This document shows, in pieces, positions 7,583 to 15,164 of a stretch of DNA of 15,303 bases (positions are counted from its first letter, which is position 1; each line of letters begins with the position of its first letter). The stretch comes from an uncultured Bermanella sp. Lineage in GTDB: Bacteria > Pseudomonadota > Gammaproteobacteria > Pseudomonadales > Oceanobacteraceae. Below the pieces are notes generated by a model. The model was not told the DNA's origin. It saw only the letters and a list, made by a program, of their open reading frames with translations, and did not search any database. The stretch covers positions 1 to 15,303 of the forward strand of contig CAJXIK010000019.1 of assembly GCA_913054445.1 (NCBI GenBank), given 5' to 3'. Made by a program: the position numbers and the translations under genes.

Positions 7583-8989
7583 TTATTTAAGCGCTAGGCT
7601 GGCATCCGGCTCGAACCATTTAAGCTTGTTGTGCAGGGACACCACATGGCCAACGATGATTAAGGTCGGAGCCGCCACGGGTTGCTTGTTAAGTTCAGCC
7701 ACCATGGTTTGCAAGCTAGCGATGACCACTTTCTGCTCGTGGGTGGTGCCTTTTTGCACCAGCGCCATGGGGGTGTCTGGGTCCATACCATGGGCCACCA
7801 ACTGCTTGCAAATGACCGGTAGGCCCATCAAACCCATATAAAATACGATGGTTTGATTGGGGTGTACCAGCTCATTCCAAGGCAGGTCGGCGCTGTCGTT
7901 TTTAAGGTGACCGGTGACGAACCTTACCGACTGGGCATAGTCTCTGTGGGTGAGCGGTATGCCGGCATAAGACGAACAGCCCGAGGCTGCGGTAATGCCC
8001 GGCACCACTTGGAAGGGAATGCCTTCTTCGGCGAGCTCTTCAATTTCTTCGCCACCGCGCCCAAAGATGAAAGGGTCCCCGCCTTTGAGACGCAATACTC
8101 TGTGCCCCGCCTTGGCATATTTCACCAATAATTGGTTGATGCCCTCCTGAGAGACAGTATGGTCGGATCTGGCCTTACCCACGTACACCATAGTGGCATC
8201 GCGACGGCACAGGTCCAGGATGGGGGCGCTCACCAAGCGATCATAGATCACCACATCGGCTTGCTGCATGAGACGCAATGATTTAAAGGTGAGTAGGTCT
8301 GGGTCTCCCGGGCCTGCACCCACCAGATACACTTCACCCAACTCCCTCTTCTGGGGTTGAGCATCTGCTAATTGCGCTTGCAGTGCCTCCTCGGCGGCGT
8401 GTTCTTTACCCGCAAACATGAGCTCGGAGACCGGGCCCTGTAATACCGACTCCCAGAAGCCACGACGTTGATTGATCTTGTCGAAACGGCCCTTCACCTG
8501 ATTGCGGTATTTCTCGGCCAACAGCGCGAGTCGCCCATAGGTGGCAGGCAATACGGTTTCTAGTTTCGCCCGTAAGATTCTGGCTAACACCGGCGAGCTT
8601 CCCCCTGAGCTGACCGCCGCGATAATGGGCGAACGATCCACAATAGCGGGAAATATGAAGGTGCAAAGTTCGGGGTGATCCACCACATTGACCGGAATAT
8701 TGGCCTGCTTGGCGTGCTCCGATACCGCTTCATTGATGCGCGAGTCGTCGGTGGCGGCGATCACCAGAGTGTAGTTGTCTAAGGGTTGCTGCGAATAACT
8801 CTGAGTCATGAGCGTCCCCTTCGATGTGGTGACTAGGGCCGCCAGTTCGGGGTGTACCTGCGGGCTACAGACACTCACTCGCGCCCCTGCCTTAGATAGT
8901 AGGCGTGCCTTACGCAGGGCCACGTCACCCCCCCCCACCAACAATACAGAACGATTTTTTAAGTCAAAGAAAAGAGGTAAAAACTGCAT
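7583..8989 (-). CDS. cysG: Siroheme synthase CysG (fused dehydrogenase/ferrochelatase and methyltransferase)
   Basis: This 468-residue trifunctional enzyme makes siroheme, the cofactor of sulfite and nitrite reductases, from uroporphyrinogen III. The N-terminal part (about 1-205) is the NAD-dependent precorrin-2 dehydrogenase/ferrochelatase. Its dinucleotide motif LVGGGDVALRKA is at about 17-29, the catalytic Asp104 is in VVDHPELC, and Ser128 in SSGGSSPVLAR matches the phosphoserine of the Salmonella enzyme. The C-terminal part (about 217-460) is the SAM-dependent uroporphyrinogen III methyltransferase, with VYLVGAGPGDPDLLT and RLKGGDPFIFGRGGEE. The length is normal. The ATG at 8987-8989 lies three bases after the serS stop, so it is the last gene of the ftsK cluster. 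The glycine motif is encoded by an unbroken run of nine G. Confidence 0.97.
   Translation of the reverse strand: MQFLPLFFDLKNRSVLLVGGGDVALRKARLLSKAGARVSVCSPQVHPELAALVTTSKGTLMTQSYSQQPLDNYTLVIAATDDSRINEAVSEHAKQANIPVNVVDHPELCTFIFPAIVDRSPIIAAVSSGGSSPVLARILRAKLETVLPATYGRLALLAEKYRNQVKGRFDKINQRRGFWESVLQGPVSELMFAGKEHAAEEALQAQLADAQPQKRELGEVYLVGAGPGDPDLLTFKSLRLMQQADVVIYDRLVSAPILDLCRRDATMVYVGKARSDHTVSQEGINQLLVKYAKAGHRVLRLKGGDPFIFGRGGEEIEELAEEGIPFQVVPGITAASGCSSYAGIPLTHRDYAQSVRFVTGHLKNDSADLPWNELVHPNQTIVFYMGLMGLPVICKQLVAHGMDPDTPMALVQKGTTHEQKVVIASLQTMVAELNKQPVAAPTLIIVGHVVSLHNKLKWFEPDASLALK
8928..8936. repeat. Nine-base C/G homopolymer inside cysG
   Basis: The plus strand has nine consecutive C, which is G9 in the coding direction. 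It encodes the Val-Gly-Gly-Gly core of the NAD-binding loop of CysG near residues 18-21. Gain or loss of one base would truncate the protein within its first domain. Confidence 0.9.
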
Positions 8990-8992
8990 AAT

Positions 8993-10282
8993 TTAACCCA
9001 TATATTCCAGGTTATTCATATAAGGTCGCAGTGCCTGTGGCACTTGGATGCGACCATCGGCCTGCTGGTAATTCTCTAACACCGCCACTAGGGTTCGACC
9101 CACGGCCAGGCCGGAACCATTTACCGTGTGCAGCAGTTCGGGCTTGTTGGTTTCGGGGTTGCGCCAGCGGGCCTGCATGCGACGAGCCTGATAATCTAGG
9201 AAATTACTGCACGACGATATCTCGCGGAATTTTTGCTGGCCGGGTAACCACACCTCTAGATCCAGAGTCATGGCCGCCGAGAAACCCAGGTCACCGCCAC
9301 ACAATTTAACGGTGCGATAGGGTAACTCTAGTTTTTCCAGTATTTTCTCGGCATGGGAGGTGAGGTCTTGCAGGGCTTGCAGGCTGTCTTGTGGCTTAAC
9401 GAATTGCACCAGTTCAACCTTTTCAAATTGATGCTGGCGAATCATGCCACGGGTATCGCGGCCATAACTGCCCGCCTCGCTGCGAAAACAGGGGGTGTGG
9501 CAGGCAAACTTAATGGGCAGCTGTTTGGCGTCCACGATCTCGTTGCGCAGCAGGTTGGTGACCGGCACCTCTGCGGTGGGAATTAGGTAATAATGGCTGT
9601 CATTGAAGGGAATCTTGAAGAGATCCTCTTCGAATTTCGGCAATTGCCCGGTGCCCTTTAGACTCTCGCTGTTGACCATATAGGGCACGTAGGTCTCGGT
9701 GTAGCCGTGCTCTTCGGTGTGGGTGTCCAGCATCAGCTGGATGAGCGCGCGATGCATGCGGGCTACTTGGCCCTTCATGACCGCAAAGCGAGAGCCGGTG
9801 ATTTTCGCCGCCACCTCAAAGTCAATGCCATCTAGGCCCACCCCTAGATCCACATGGTCTTGGGCAACAAAGTCATAGGCCTTAGGTTCACCCCAAGTGC
9901 GCAGCTCGATGTTGTCATCTTCATCTTTGCCCGCAGGCACAGAGGCGTCGGGAATGTTGGGCGTGGCCATCAACAGGTTGTGAATGGTTTCTTGAATGCT
10001 CTTGGCTTCATCTACCGACGTCTTTAGCTGAGCGTCGATGTTCGCCAGCACCTCGGCCACCTTAGCCTTGGCGTCGTCTACGCTCAAACCTTGCGCGATA
10101 AACTGGCCTATTTGCTTGGATGCCTTCTTCTTCTCGGCTTGTAAATTTTGCGAACTAACATCGGCGGCCTTGCGTTGCGCGTCCAGCGTGGTGAACAACG
10201 CCACGTCGAAGCGATGGTGCTTTTTAGCCAAAGCCTCGGCCACGGCTTGCGGGTTTTCTCGAACTTTACGAATATCCAGCAT
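8993..10282 (-). CDS. serS: Seryl-tRNA synthetase
   Basis: This 429-residue class II aminoacyl-tRNA synthetase charges tRNA-Ser and tRNA-Sec with serine in the cytosol. The N-terminal arm (about 1-105) is the long antiparallel coiled coil that reads the tRNA variable arm. The catalytic core shows the TAEVP serine-site loop at 237-241, motif 2 around CFRSEAGSYGRDTRGMIRQH (265-284), REISSCSNFLDYQARR (353-368) and motif 3 GSGLAVGRTLVAVLEN (389-404). I chose the ATG at 10280-10282 because family members begin MLD and GGAAA lies about 6 nt upstream. The reading frame can be extended to a TTG at 10294, but that TTG forms part of the ribosome site. The gene follows crcB by 12 nt and precedes cysG by 3 nt. 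Confidence 0.97.
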   Translation of the reverse strand: MLDIRKVRENPQAVAEALAKKHHRFDVALFTTLDAQRKAADVSSQNLQAEKKKASKQIGQFIAQGLSVDDAKAKVAEVLANIDAQLKTSVDEAKSIQETIHNLLMATPNIPDASVPAGKDEDDNIELRTWGEPKAYDFVAQDHVDLGVGLDGIDFEVAAKITGSRFAVMKGQVARMHRALIQLMLDTHTEEHGYTETYVPYMVNSESLKGTGQLPKFEEDLFKIPFNDSHYYLIPTAEVPVTNLLRNEIVDAKQLPIKFACHTPCFRSEAGSYGRDTRGMIRQHQFEKVELVQFVKPQDSLQALQDLTSHAEKILEKLELPYRTVKLCGGDLGFSAAMTLDLEVWLPGQQKFREISSCSNFLDYQARRMQARWRNPETNKPELLHTVNGSGLAVGRTLVAVLENYQQADGRIQVPQALRPYMNNLEYMG

Positions 10283-10294
10283 GTTTATTTCCAA

Positions 10295-10669
10295 CTAAAA
10301 AATCATTTTGGCCAAGTGCCAGCCCACAAAACAAGCGAACACACTGCCGATAACACTGACTAAAAAATATAAGGATGCCGCCAACCATTGGCCGCCATGT
10401 AACATATTAAGACCTTCCATGGAGAAGGTTGAGAAGGTGGTAAATGCCCCTAAAAAGCCCACCATGACCAACTCACGCCAGTAACCTGTCATCTTGAAAT
10501 AATCTAAAATGATGACGGCACAGATGCCCATTAAAAAAGAGCCCAGCAAATTTATCGCCAGTGTAGCAAACGGGAAGGCAACACCCAATAATTTCGTGAG
10601 TTGAGCGCTGACAAATGCGCGGCTCAATGCCCCCAGCGCGCCCCCGAGGGCGATGATAAAATAGTGCAT
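10295..10669 (-). CDS. crcB: Fluoride ion channel CrcB/Fluc
   Basis: This 124-residue protein has four predicted membrane helices. Fluc channels are dual-topology dimers that let toxic fluoride leave the cytoplasm. Family features seen are GGALGALSR at 9-17, the conserved Asn40 in AINLLGSF, and GFLGAFTTFSTFS at 71-83, which carries the pore phenylalanines and the central sodium-site residues. The length is typical. The ATG (10667-10669) overlaps the rarA stop by one base as TAATG, so translation is probably coupled to rarA. AGAGG lies about 10 nt upstream. Many crcB genes elsewhere follow a fluoride riboswitch; here the gene is inside a housekeeping operon and none is visible, so expression is probably constitutive. 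Confidence 0.95.
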   Translation of the reverse strand: MHYFIIALGGALGALSRAFVSAQLTKLLGVAFPFATLAINLLGSFLMGICAVIILDYFKMTGYWRELVMVGFLGAFTTFSTFSMEGLNMLHGGQWLAASLYFLVSVIGSVFACFVGWHLAKMIF

Positions 10670-12003
10670 TAAGAGCGATACCTCTTATTAGGGCTGTGCC
10701 TATCTAGCTCTGCTAGGTAGTCAAGCTTGCTCTTAATCTTCACTTCTAGGCCGCGCGCCACCGGCTTATAAAATACCTGGTCCTTGATGGATTCTGGCAG
10801 ATAGCTCTCACCGGCGGCATAGGCGTGCTCTTCATCATGGGCATAGCGATACTGCTCACCATAGCCTTGTTCTTTCATTAATGAGGTGGGGGCGTTACGC
10901 AGGTGCACGGGCACCTCATGGCTGGCGGCATGACGTACCAGTTCAGTGACTTGGTTGTAGGCGTTGTACACGGCATTACTCTTGGCGGCGCAGGCCAGAT
11001 AGGCGATGGCCTGCGCGATGGCCAGCTCCCCCTCGGGGCTGCCTAGCCTTTCGAAGGCCTGCCAAGCATCCATGGCAACCTGTAGGCCCCGTGGGTCGGC
11101 GTTGCCTATGTCTTCGCTGGCCATGCGTACTACCCGGCGTATTATATAGAGCGGGTCGCAACCACCGTCGAGCATGCGCGCATACCAATAAAGCGCGCCG
11201 TCGGGGCTCGAGCCTCTCACCGATTTATGCAGGGCCGATATCTGCTCGTAGAAGATATCGCCGCCCTTATCGAATTGACGCACCGATTCCTGAGCGATCT
11301 CCTGCACCAGACTCATGGGGATCGTGTTGTGGTTTTCGGCCAGGGCCAGGTCGGCGGCCATCTCGACCAAATTTAGCGCGCGCCGGGCATCGCCGTCACT
11401 GACCCGCGCCAAAAACAAGGCGGCATCGGCGTCGATCATTAAATTATGTGGCTTGAGCACGCTGTCGCGCGTGAATACGCTTTCTATCAGTGCTTGCAAA
11501 ACCGCCTCGCCGAGGCCACGCAACTTATACACGCGGGCGCGGGATAAGAGCGCCGAATTTAACTCAAAGCTGGGGTTTTCCGTGGTGGCACCGATAAAAA
11601 TCACCGTGCCGTTTTCCACAAAAGGCAAGAAGGCATCCTGTTGCGACTTGTTAAAGCGATGCACCTCATCCACAAACAACAGCGACGTCTTGCCTTGCTG
11701 CTGAAAGTATTTTGCTTGTTCAATACAGGCACGTATCTCTTTCACGCCATCCATCACCGCCGACAAGGCCAAGAACTCGGCTTCGGCATAGTTAGCCAAC
11801 AATTTTGCCAGGGTGGTTTTACCCACTCCCGGTGGCCCCCAAAAGATCATGGAGTGCAACTGGCCACTCTCTATGACCTTACGCAGGGCTTTGTCTTCGG
11901 CCAGCAAGTGCTCTTGCCCGATGTAATCGTGTAGCGATGTGGGCCGAAGCCTTGAGGCTAGTGGCTCATAGCTGGCCGTGTTTTCAAAGAGAGAATCCTG
12001 CAT
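10669..12003 (-). CDS. rarA: Replication-associated recombination protein RarA/MgsA
   Basis: This 444-residue AAA+ ATPase is related to clamp loaders and to eukaryotic Mgs1/WRNIP1, and acts at stalled replication forks. Walker A GPPGVGKTT is at 56-64, Walker B LLFVDEVHRF at 108-117, and the sensor 1 region IGATTENPSFELN at about 137-149, followed by LLSRARVY with its arginine finger. The C-terminal MgsA tetramerisation domain fills about 260-440 and ends KSKLDYLAELD before a short basic tail. The length is normal. The ATG (12001-12003) lies two bases after the lolA stop and has no clear ribosome site, so translation probably depends on coupling to lolA. The lolA-rarA pair is a conserved gammaproteobacterial arrangement. 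Confidence 0.97.
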   Translation of the reverse strand: MQDSLFENTASYEPLASRLRPTSLHDYIGQEHLLAEDKALRKVIESGQLHSMIFWGPPGVGKTTLAKLLANYAEAEFLALSAVMDGVKEIRACIEQAKYFQQQGKTSLLFVDEVHRFNKSQQDAFLPFVENGTVIFIGATTENPSFELNSALLSRARVYKLRGLGEAVLQALIESVFTRDSVLKPHNLMIDADAALFLARVSDGDARRALNLVEMAADLALAENHNTIPMSLVQEIAQESVRQFDKGGDIFYEQISALHKSVRGSSPDGALYWYARMLDGGCDPLYIIRRVVRMASEDIGNADPRGLQVAMDAWQAFERLGSPEGELAIAQAIAYLACAAKSNAVYNAYNQVTELVRHAASHEVPVHLRNAPTSLMKEQGYGEQYRYAHDEEHAYAAGESYLPESIKDQVFYKPVARGLEVKIKSKLDYLAELDRHSPNKRYRS

Positions 12004-12005
12004 GG

Positions 12006-12638
12006 TTATTGGGCGCGAATCACGTCTATGCCGGGGGGGATAGTAAACTCAAACTGGGAGTCATCAAGTACTTGAGCCTGCTTGACATTTAGCAGGCGAA
12101 TGATGGTTTTCTGACCCACCTCATCCTTAATGACCATGCGCGACAATAGTTTATTGCCATCGAATTCCAAACGCAGGCGATCGAACAGGGTATCGTGACG
12201 CTTAGGGATGAGCACAAAATGATATTCGCTGTCTAACGCCTCGCCATATACCTCGTACTCCTGCGCGATGCTCTTAACATTGCCGGTCAGCAATAATGCG
12301 GGGGTGACAGACAGCCTTTGGTCTAGCGGCTGAATGCTCACCTGCTCTAGATCTTCATCGTACTGCCACAAGGTTTCACCATTGCTGAGCAATAACTGCT
12401 CGAACGGAGACTGGCTCTGCCAGCGGAATTTATTGGGCCGTTTTAGCTGCAAGCTGCCCTTTTGGGTTTGTAGTAAAGCTCCCTTACCATCGAAGGTGTG
12501 TTGCACAAATTGGGCTTCGATATTGTTCATGCCGCGCAGGTAGTCACTGAGTATGACCGTGCTATCTGCCGCCTGAATACTGACAGCGCTCAATAAACTA
12601 ACCCATAACCCAATGGCTAATAATAAAATACGTTTCAC
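12006..12638 (-). CDS. lolA: Outer-membrane lipoprotein carrier protein LolA
   Basis: This 210-residue periplasmic chaperone takes mature lipoproteins from the inner-membrane LolCDE transporter to LolB. Residues 1-23 are a signal peptide ending SIQA. The mature part shows the family pattern: MNNIEAQFVQ near the start, GSLQLKRPNKFRW at about 62-74, LWQYDEDLEQVSI at about 90-102, and a C-terminal DDSQFEFTIPPGIDV. The start is GTG (12636-12638), chosen because AAGGAG lies 5 nt upstream and the signal peptide begins there. It follows ftsK by 75 nt. The gap holds a degraded second copy of this gene's ribosome site and first codons. An out-of-frame ATG ORF (12699 down to 12598, 33 codons) overlaps the start. 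Confidence 0.95.
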   Translation of the reverse strand: MKRILLLAIGLWVSLLSAVSIQAADSTVILSDYLRGMNNIEAQFVQHTFDGKGALLQTQKGSLQLKRPNKFRWQSQSPFEQLLLSNGETLWQYDEDLEQVSIQPLDQRLSVTPALLLTGNVKSIAQEYEVYGEALDSEYHFVLIPKRHDTLFDRLRLEFDGNKLLSRMVIKDEVGQKTIIRLLNVKQAQVLDDSQFEFTIPPGIDVIRAQ

Positions 12639-12673
12639 GATGACTCCTTAATGATCGATTTGTGCGCTGACTG

Positions 12674-12724
12674 TGGCTAATAGCTAATAATGAAAACATT
12701 TTACGATGACTCCCTAATGATCGA
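12674..12724 (-). repeat. Degenerate upstream copy of the lolA translation-start region
   Basis: Positions 12674-12724 and 12614-12658 are imperfect direct repeats. Both contain TGGCTAATA-type sequence at the left and ACGATGACTCC(C/T)TAATGATCGA at the right. In the minus direction the 12614-12658 copy is lolA's ribosome site, GTG start and first signal-peptide codons. In the upstream copy the GTG has become GTA and the frame soon meets a stop. The upstream copy overlaps the last codons and stop (12714-12716) of ftsK. This is a small tandem duplication that has decayed in one copy. Confidence 0.8.
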
Positions 12725-15110
12725 CAGGGGGTGGTGCTAACACTTCGCGCGCGCCGTTTTGACTGGGGGTTGAGACCACACCGGCCTGTTCCATGGATTC
12801 CACCAAGCGCGCGGCGCGATTATACCCAATCCTTAATTTGCGTTGCACGCTAGAGATCGACACTTTGCGTGATTGCGTGACGAAGGCGATGGCTTCATCG
12901 AACAAGGCATCCGCTTCGCCATCGCCGGACTCTGCGGACATGCCCGCTTCACCATCGCCGTCCGCGCCATTAATGATAGCGTCGATAAAGACCGGAGAGC
13001 CGCGTCGCTTCCAGTCGGCCACCACAGCATGCACCTCATCATCGTCCACAAAGGCACCGTGAACGCGAATGGGCAGGGAGGTGCCTGGCGGCAGATACAG
13101 CATGTCGCCGTGGCCTAATAACTGCTCTGCGCCGCCTTGATCGAGGATAGTGCGGGAATCGATACGGGAACTCACCTGGAAGGCCATGCGGGTGGGCACG
13201 TTGGCTTTAATTAAACCGGTAATGACGTCCACAGAGGGTCGCTGGGTCGCCAGTATGAGGTGGATGCCAGCGGCACGGGCTTTTTGCGCGATGCGGGCGA
13301 TGAGTTCTTCGACTTTCTTGCCGACGATCATCATCATGTCGGCGAATTCATCGATCACCACCACGACATAAGGCAACTTACCGAGATCACTGGGCGCGTC
13401 TTCCATGCTGTCTTCGGCCTTCCAGAACGGATCCTTGAGGGGCTCCCCTGCTGCTATGGCATCCAGCACTTTCTTGTTGTAACCCGCCAGGTTACGCACG
13501 CCGAGGGAAGCCATTAGTTTATAGCGCCGCTCCATCTCTGCCACACACCAACGCAAGCCGTTGGCGGCCTCTTTCATGTCGGTAATCACCGGCGTTAGCA
13601 AATGCGGGATGCCGTCGTAGACGGACAACTCCAGCATTTTTGGATCGACTAAAATTAGGCGTAGGTCTTCTGGGCCTGACTTGTAGAGCATACTGATCAA
13701 CATACTGTTGACCCCCACCGATTTGCCCGAACCGGTGGTACCCGCCACCAGCAGGTGGGGCATCTTTGCCAAGTCGGCGGTAACGGGGTCACCTGCGATG
13801 TCGTGCCCCAGCGCCAACGCCAACGGGGATGTGTGGGATTGAAATTCATGGGACGACAAGACATCGCCCAAATACACCATGGCGCGGTTTTCGTTGGGAA
13901 TCTCTAGCCCCATCACCGATTTTCCGGCGATGACCTCCACCACCCGCACACTCACCATGGCCAGTGAGCGGGCGAGGTCGCGGGCGAGGCCGGTGATCTT
14001 CGAGGCCTTCACACCCGGCGCGGGTTGGATCTCAAAACGGGTAATCACTGGGCCTGGATTCACCGCCACCACTTCGATAACCACCCCGAAGTCTTTGAGT
14101 TTGACCTCGAGCAGGCGGGACATTTCTTCTAGTTTTTCTGCGCTATAACCCGTTTCATGGCTGCCTTGCTGACGATTTAACAGAGCGATGGGGGGCAGTG
14201 TGCCCACCTCGAACAGGTGCCCCTGCGCCGGCCCTTGGGATTTTTTCTCGAAAGGCTCAATCTTAATGGGCTTAACCTTCACGGCCAGCGCGGGTTTAGC
14301 CGGCTCGAGATCGTCTTTCTGGGCGGTGACGACCTTGGCCGAAGGCTTGTTTATCAGGGCTGTGGGCATTTTTTTAGATGGCGAGGGCGTCGCCACGGGT
14401 GCGCTAGAAACTGGCGGTAAGCGGGTGTCGAGCACCGCCTGCGGGGATGTTACGACGCTATTATCTTGAACGAGCGGCCCAGTGTTTAAGCTGCGTTTGT
14501 GTTTCGCCCTAAGCGCCATCTTTGCCAACAGGGACAAGGTGAGTTTACCCAAGCCATCCAGTGTGGCTAGCCAAGCGATGTCGGCATAGATGGTTAACCC
14601 CCAAATAAACCCCAGCAACCCCAGCAGGCTCGCCCCCACAAAGCCCAGCTGGGTGACCAGCAATGCAGCGACAGAGCTGCCGATTGCGCCTCCTGCCCCG
14701 GCCGGTAACCATTCGTTGCCATCATAGAGTTGAATTAATAGGCAAGAAGAAAATAACACAAACAGCATCCCCATGAGACGCCAGCTCCAGCCCATGAGAC
14801 CATGTTGCAACTGGGGTTGTTGGCAGCGCTGCCAGAATTTCAAGATAGGCAGTATGGCCACTAGGTAGGCAGCATAGCCCAATAGGGAAAAGAGTAAATC
14901 TGCCAGAAAGGCACCAGACTTGCCGCCGAGGTTGGCCACCACCACATTCGTATTTAGCTGACGCCAGCCTGGGTCGGTGGGGGCATAGGATATTAACGCC
15001 AATAATAGGAAGATAGCCGCCATGGTCAGCACCAGCACCCCCCCTTCCTTGCTGACGGCCGCTAGCTGTGAATGCCAATCTATATTAACTTTTTCTTTAT
15101 TTTGAAGCAC
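12714..15110 (-). CDS. ftsK: DNA translocase FtsK
   Basis: This 798-residue septal motor pumps chromosome ends apart and activates XerCD recombination at dif. The N-terminal membrane domain (about 20-175) has four or more helices. A short Pro/Lys/Ala-rich linker (about 200-300) follows; it is far shorter than the E. coli linker and more like that of Pseudomonas. In the motor, Walker A GTTGSGKSV is at 457-465 and Walker B VVVVIDEFAD at 582-591. LATQRPSVDVITGLIKANVP follows. The gamma winged-helix domain at about 735-793 (KVSISSVQRKLRIGYNRAARL) should read KOPS polarity sequences and contact XerD. The start is GTG at 15108-15110: the preceding in-frame codon is TAA (15111-15113) and no later start keeps the first helix. 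No good ribosome site is visible. Confidence 0.96.
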   Translation of the reverse strand: MLQNKEKVNIDWHSQLAAVSKEGGVLVLTMAAIFLLLALISYAPTDPGWRQLNTNVVVANLGGKSGAFLADLLFSLLGYAAYLVAILPILKFWQRCQQPQLQHGLMGWSWRLMGMLFVLFSSCLLIQLYDGNEWLPAGAGGAIGSSVAALLVTQLGFVGASLLGLLGFIWGLTIYADIAWLATLDGLGKLTLSLLAKMALRAKHKRSLNTGPLVQDNSVVTSPQAVLDTRLPPVSSAPVATPSPSKKMPTALINKPSAKVVTAQKDDLEPAKPALAVKVKPIKIEPFEKKSQGPAQGHLFEVGTLPPIALLNRQQGSHETGYSAEKLEEMSRLLEVKLKDFGVVIEVVAVNPGPVITRFEIQPAPGVKASKITGLARDLARSLAMVSVRVVEVIAGKSVMGLEIPNENRAMVYLGDVLSSHEFQSHTSPLALALGHDIAGDPVTADLAKMPHLLVAGTTGSGKSVGVNSMLISMLYKSGPEDLRLILVDPKMLELSVYDGIPHLLTPVITDMKEAANGLRWCVAEMERRYKLMASLGVRNLAGYNKKVLDAIAAGEPLKDPFWKAEDSMEDAPSDLGKLPYVVVVIDEFADMMMIVGKKVEELIARIAQKARAAGIHLILATQRPSVDVITGLIKANVPTRMAFQVSSRIDSRTILDQGGAEQLLGHGDMLYLPPGTSLPIRVHGAFVDDDEVHAVVADWKRRGSPVFIDAIINGADGDGEAGMSAESGDGEADALFDEAIAFVTQSRKVSISSVQRKLRIGYNRAARLVESMEQAGVVSTPSQNGAREVLAPPPVDH

Positions 15111-15130
15111 TTAGCCGCTAGCCTAGCCTG

Positions 15131-15148
15131 ATCCATGTTGATATGGAT
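15131..15148 (-). other. Small hairpin and out-of-frame ATG in the ftsK leader
   Basis: ATCCAT (15131-15136) and ATGGAT (15143-15148) form a 6-bp stem with a 6-nt loop in the presumed ftsK leader RNA. The second arm holds an ATG (15136-15134) that opens an 18-codon frame ending at a TAG at 15080-15082. That frame runs across the ftsK GTG in a different phase. There is no ribosome site for it. The function is unknown and it may be chance. Confidence 0.3.
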
Positions 15149-15164
15149 TGTATCGTGTCAGCTG

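Noticed and set aside
10282..10294. Longer SerRS starting at the TTG at 10294
   Set aside because: The TTGGAA there serves as the ribosome site for the ATG at 10282, and family members start with MLD.
10670..10720. Fluoride riboswitch before crcB
   Set aside because: This stretch is the coding end of rarA, and crcB overlaps its stop codon.
15038..15044. C7 run in ftsK and G7 run near the lolA 3' end as phase-variation tracts
   Set aside because: Seven bases is short, both follow from Gly or Pro codons, and both frames are intact.
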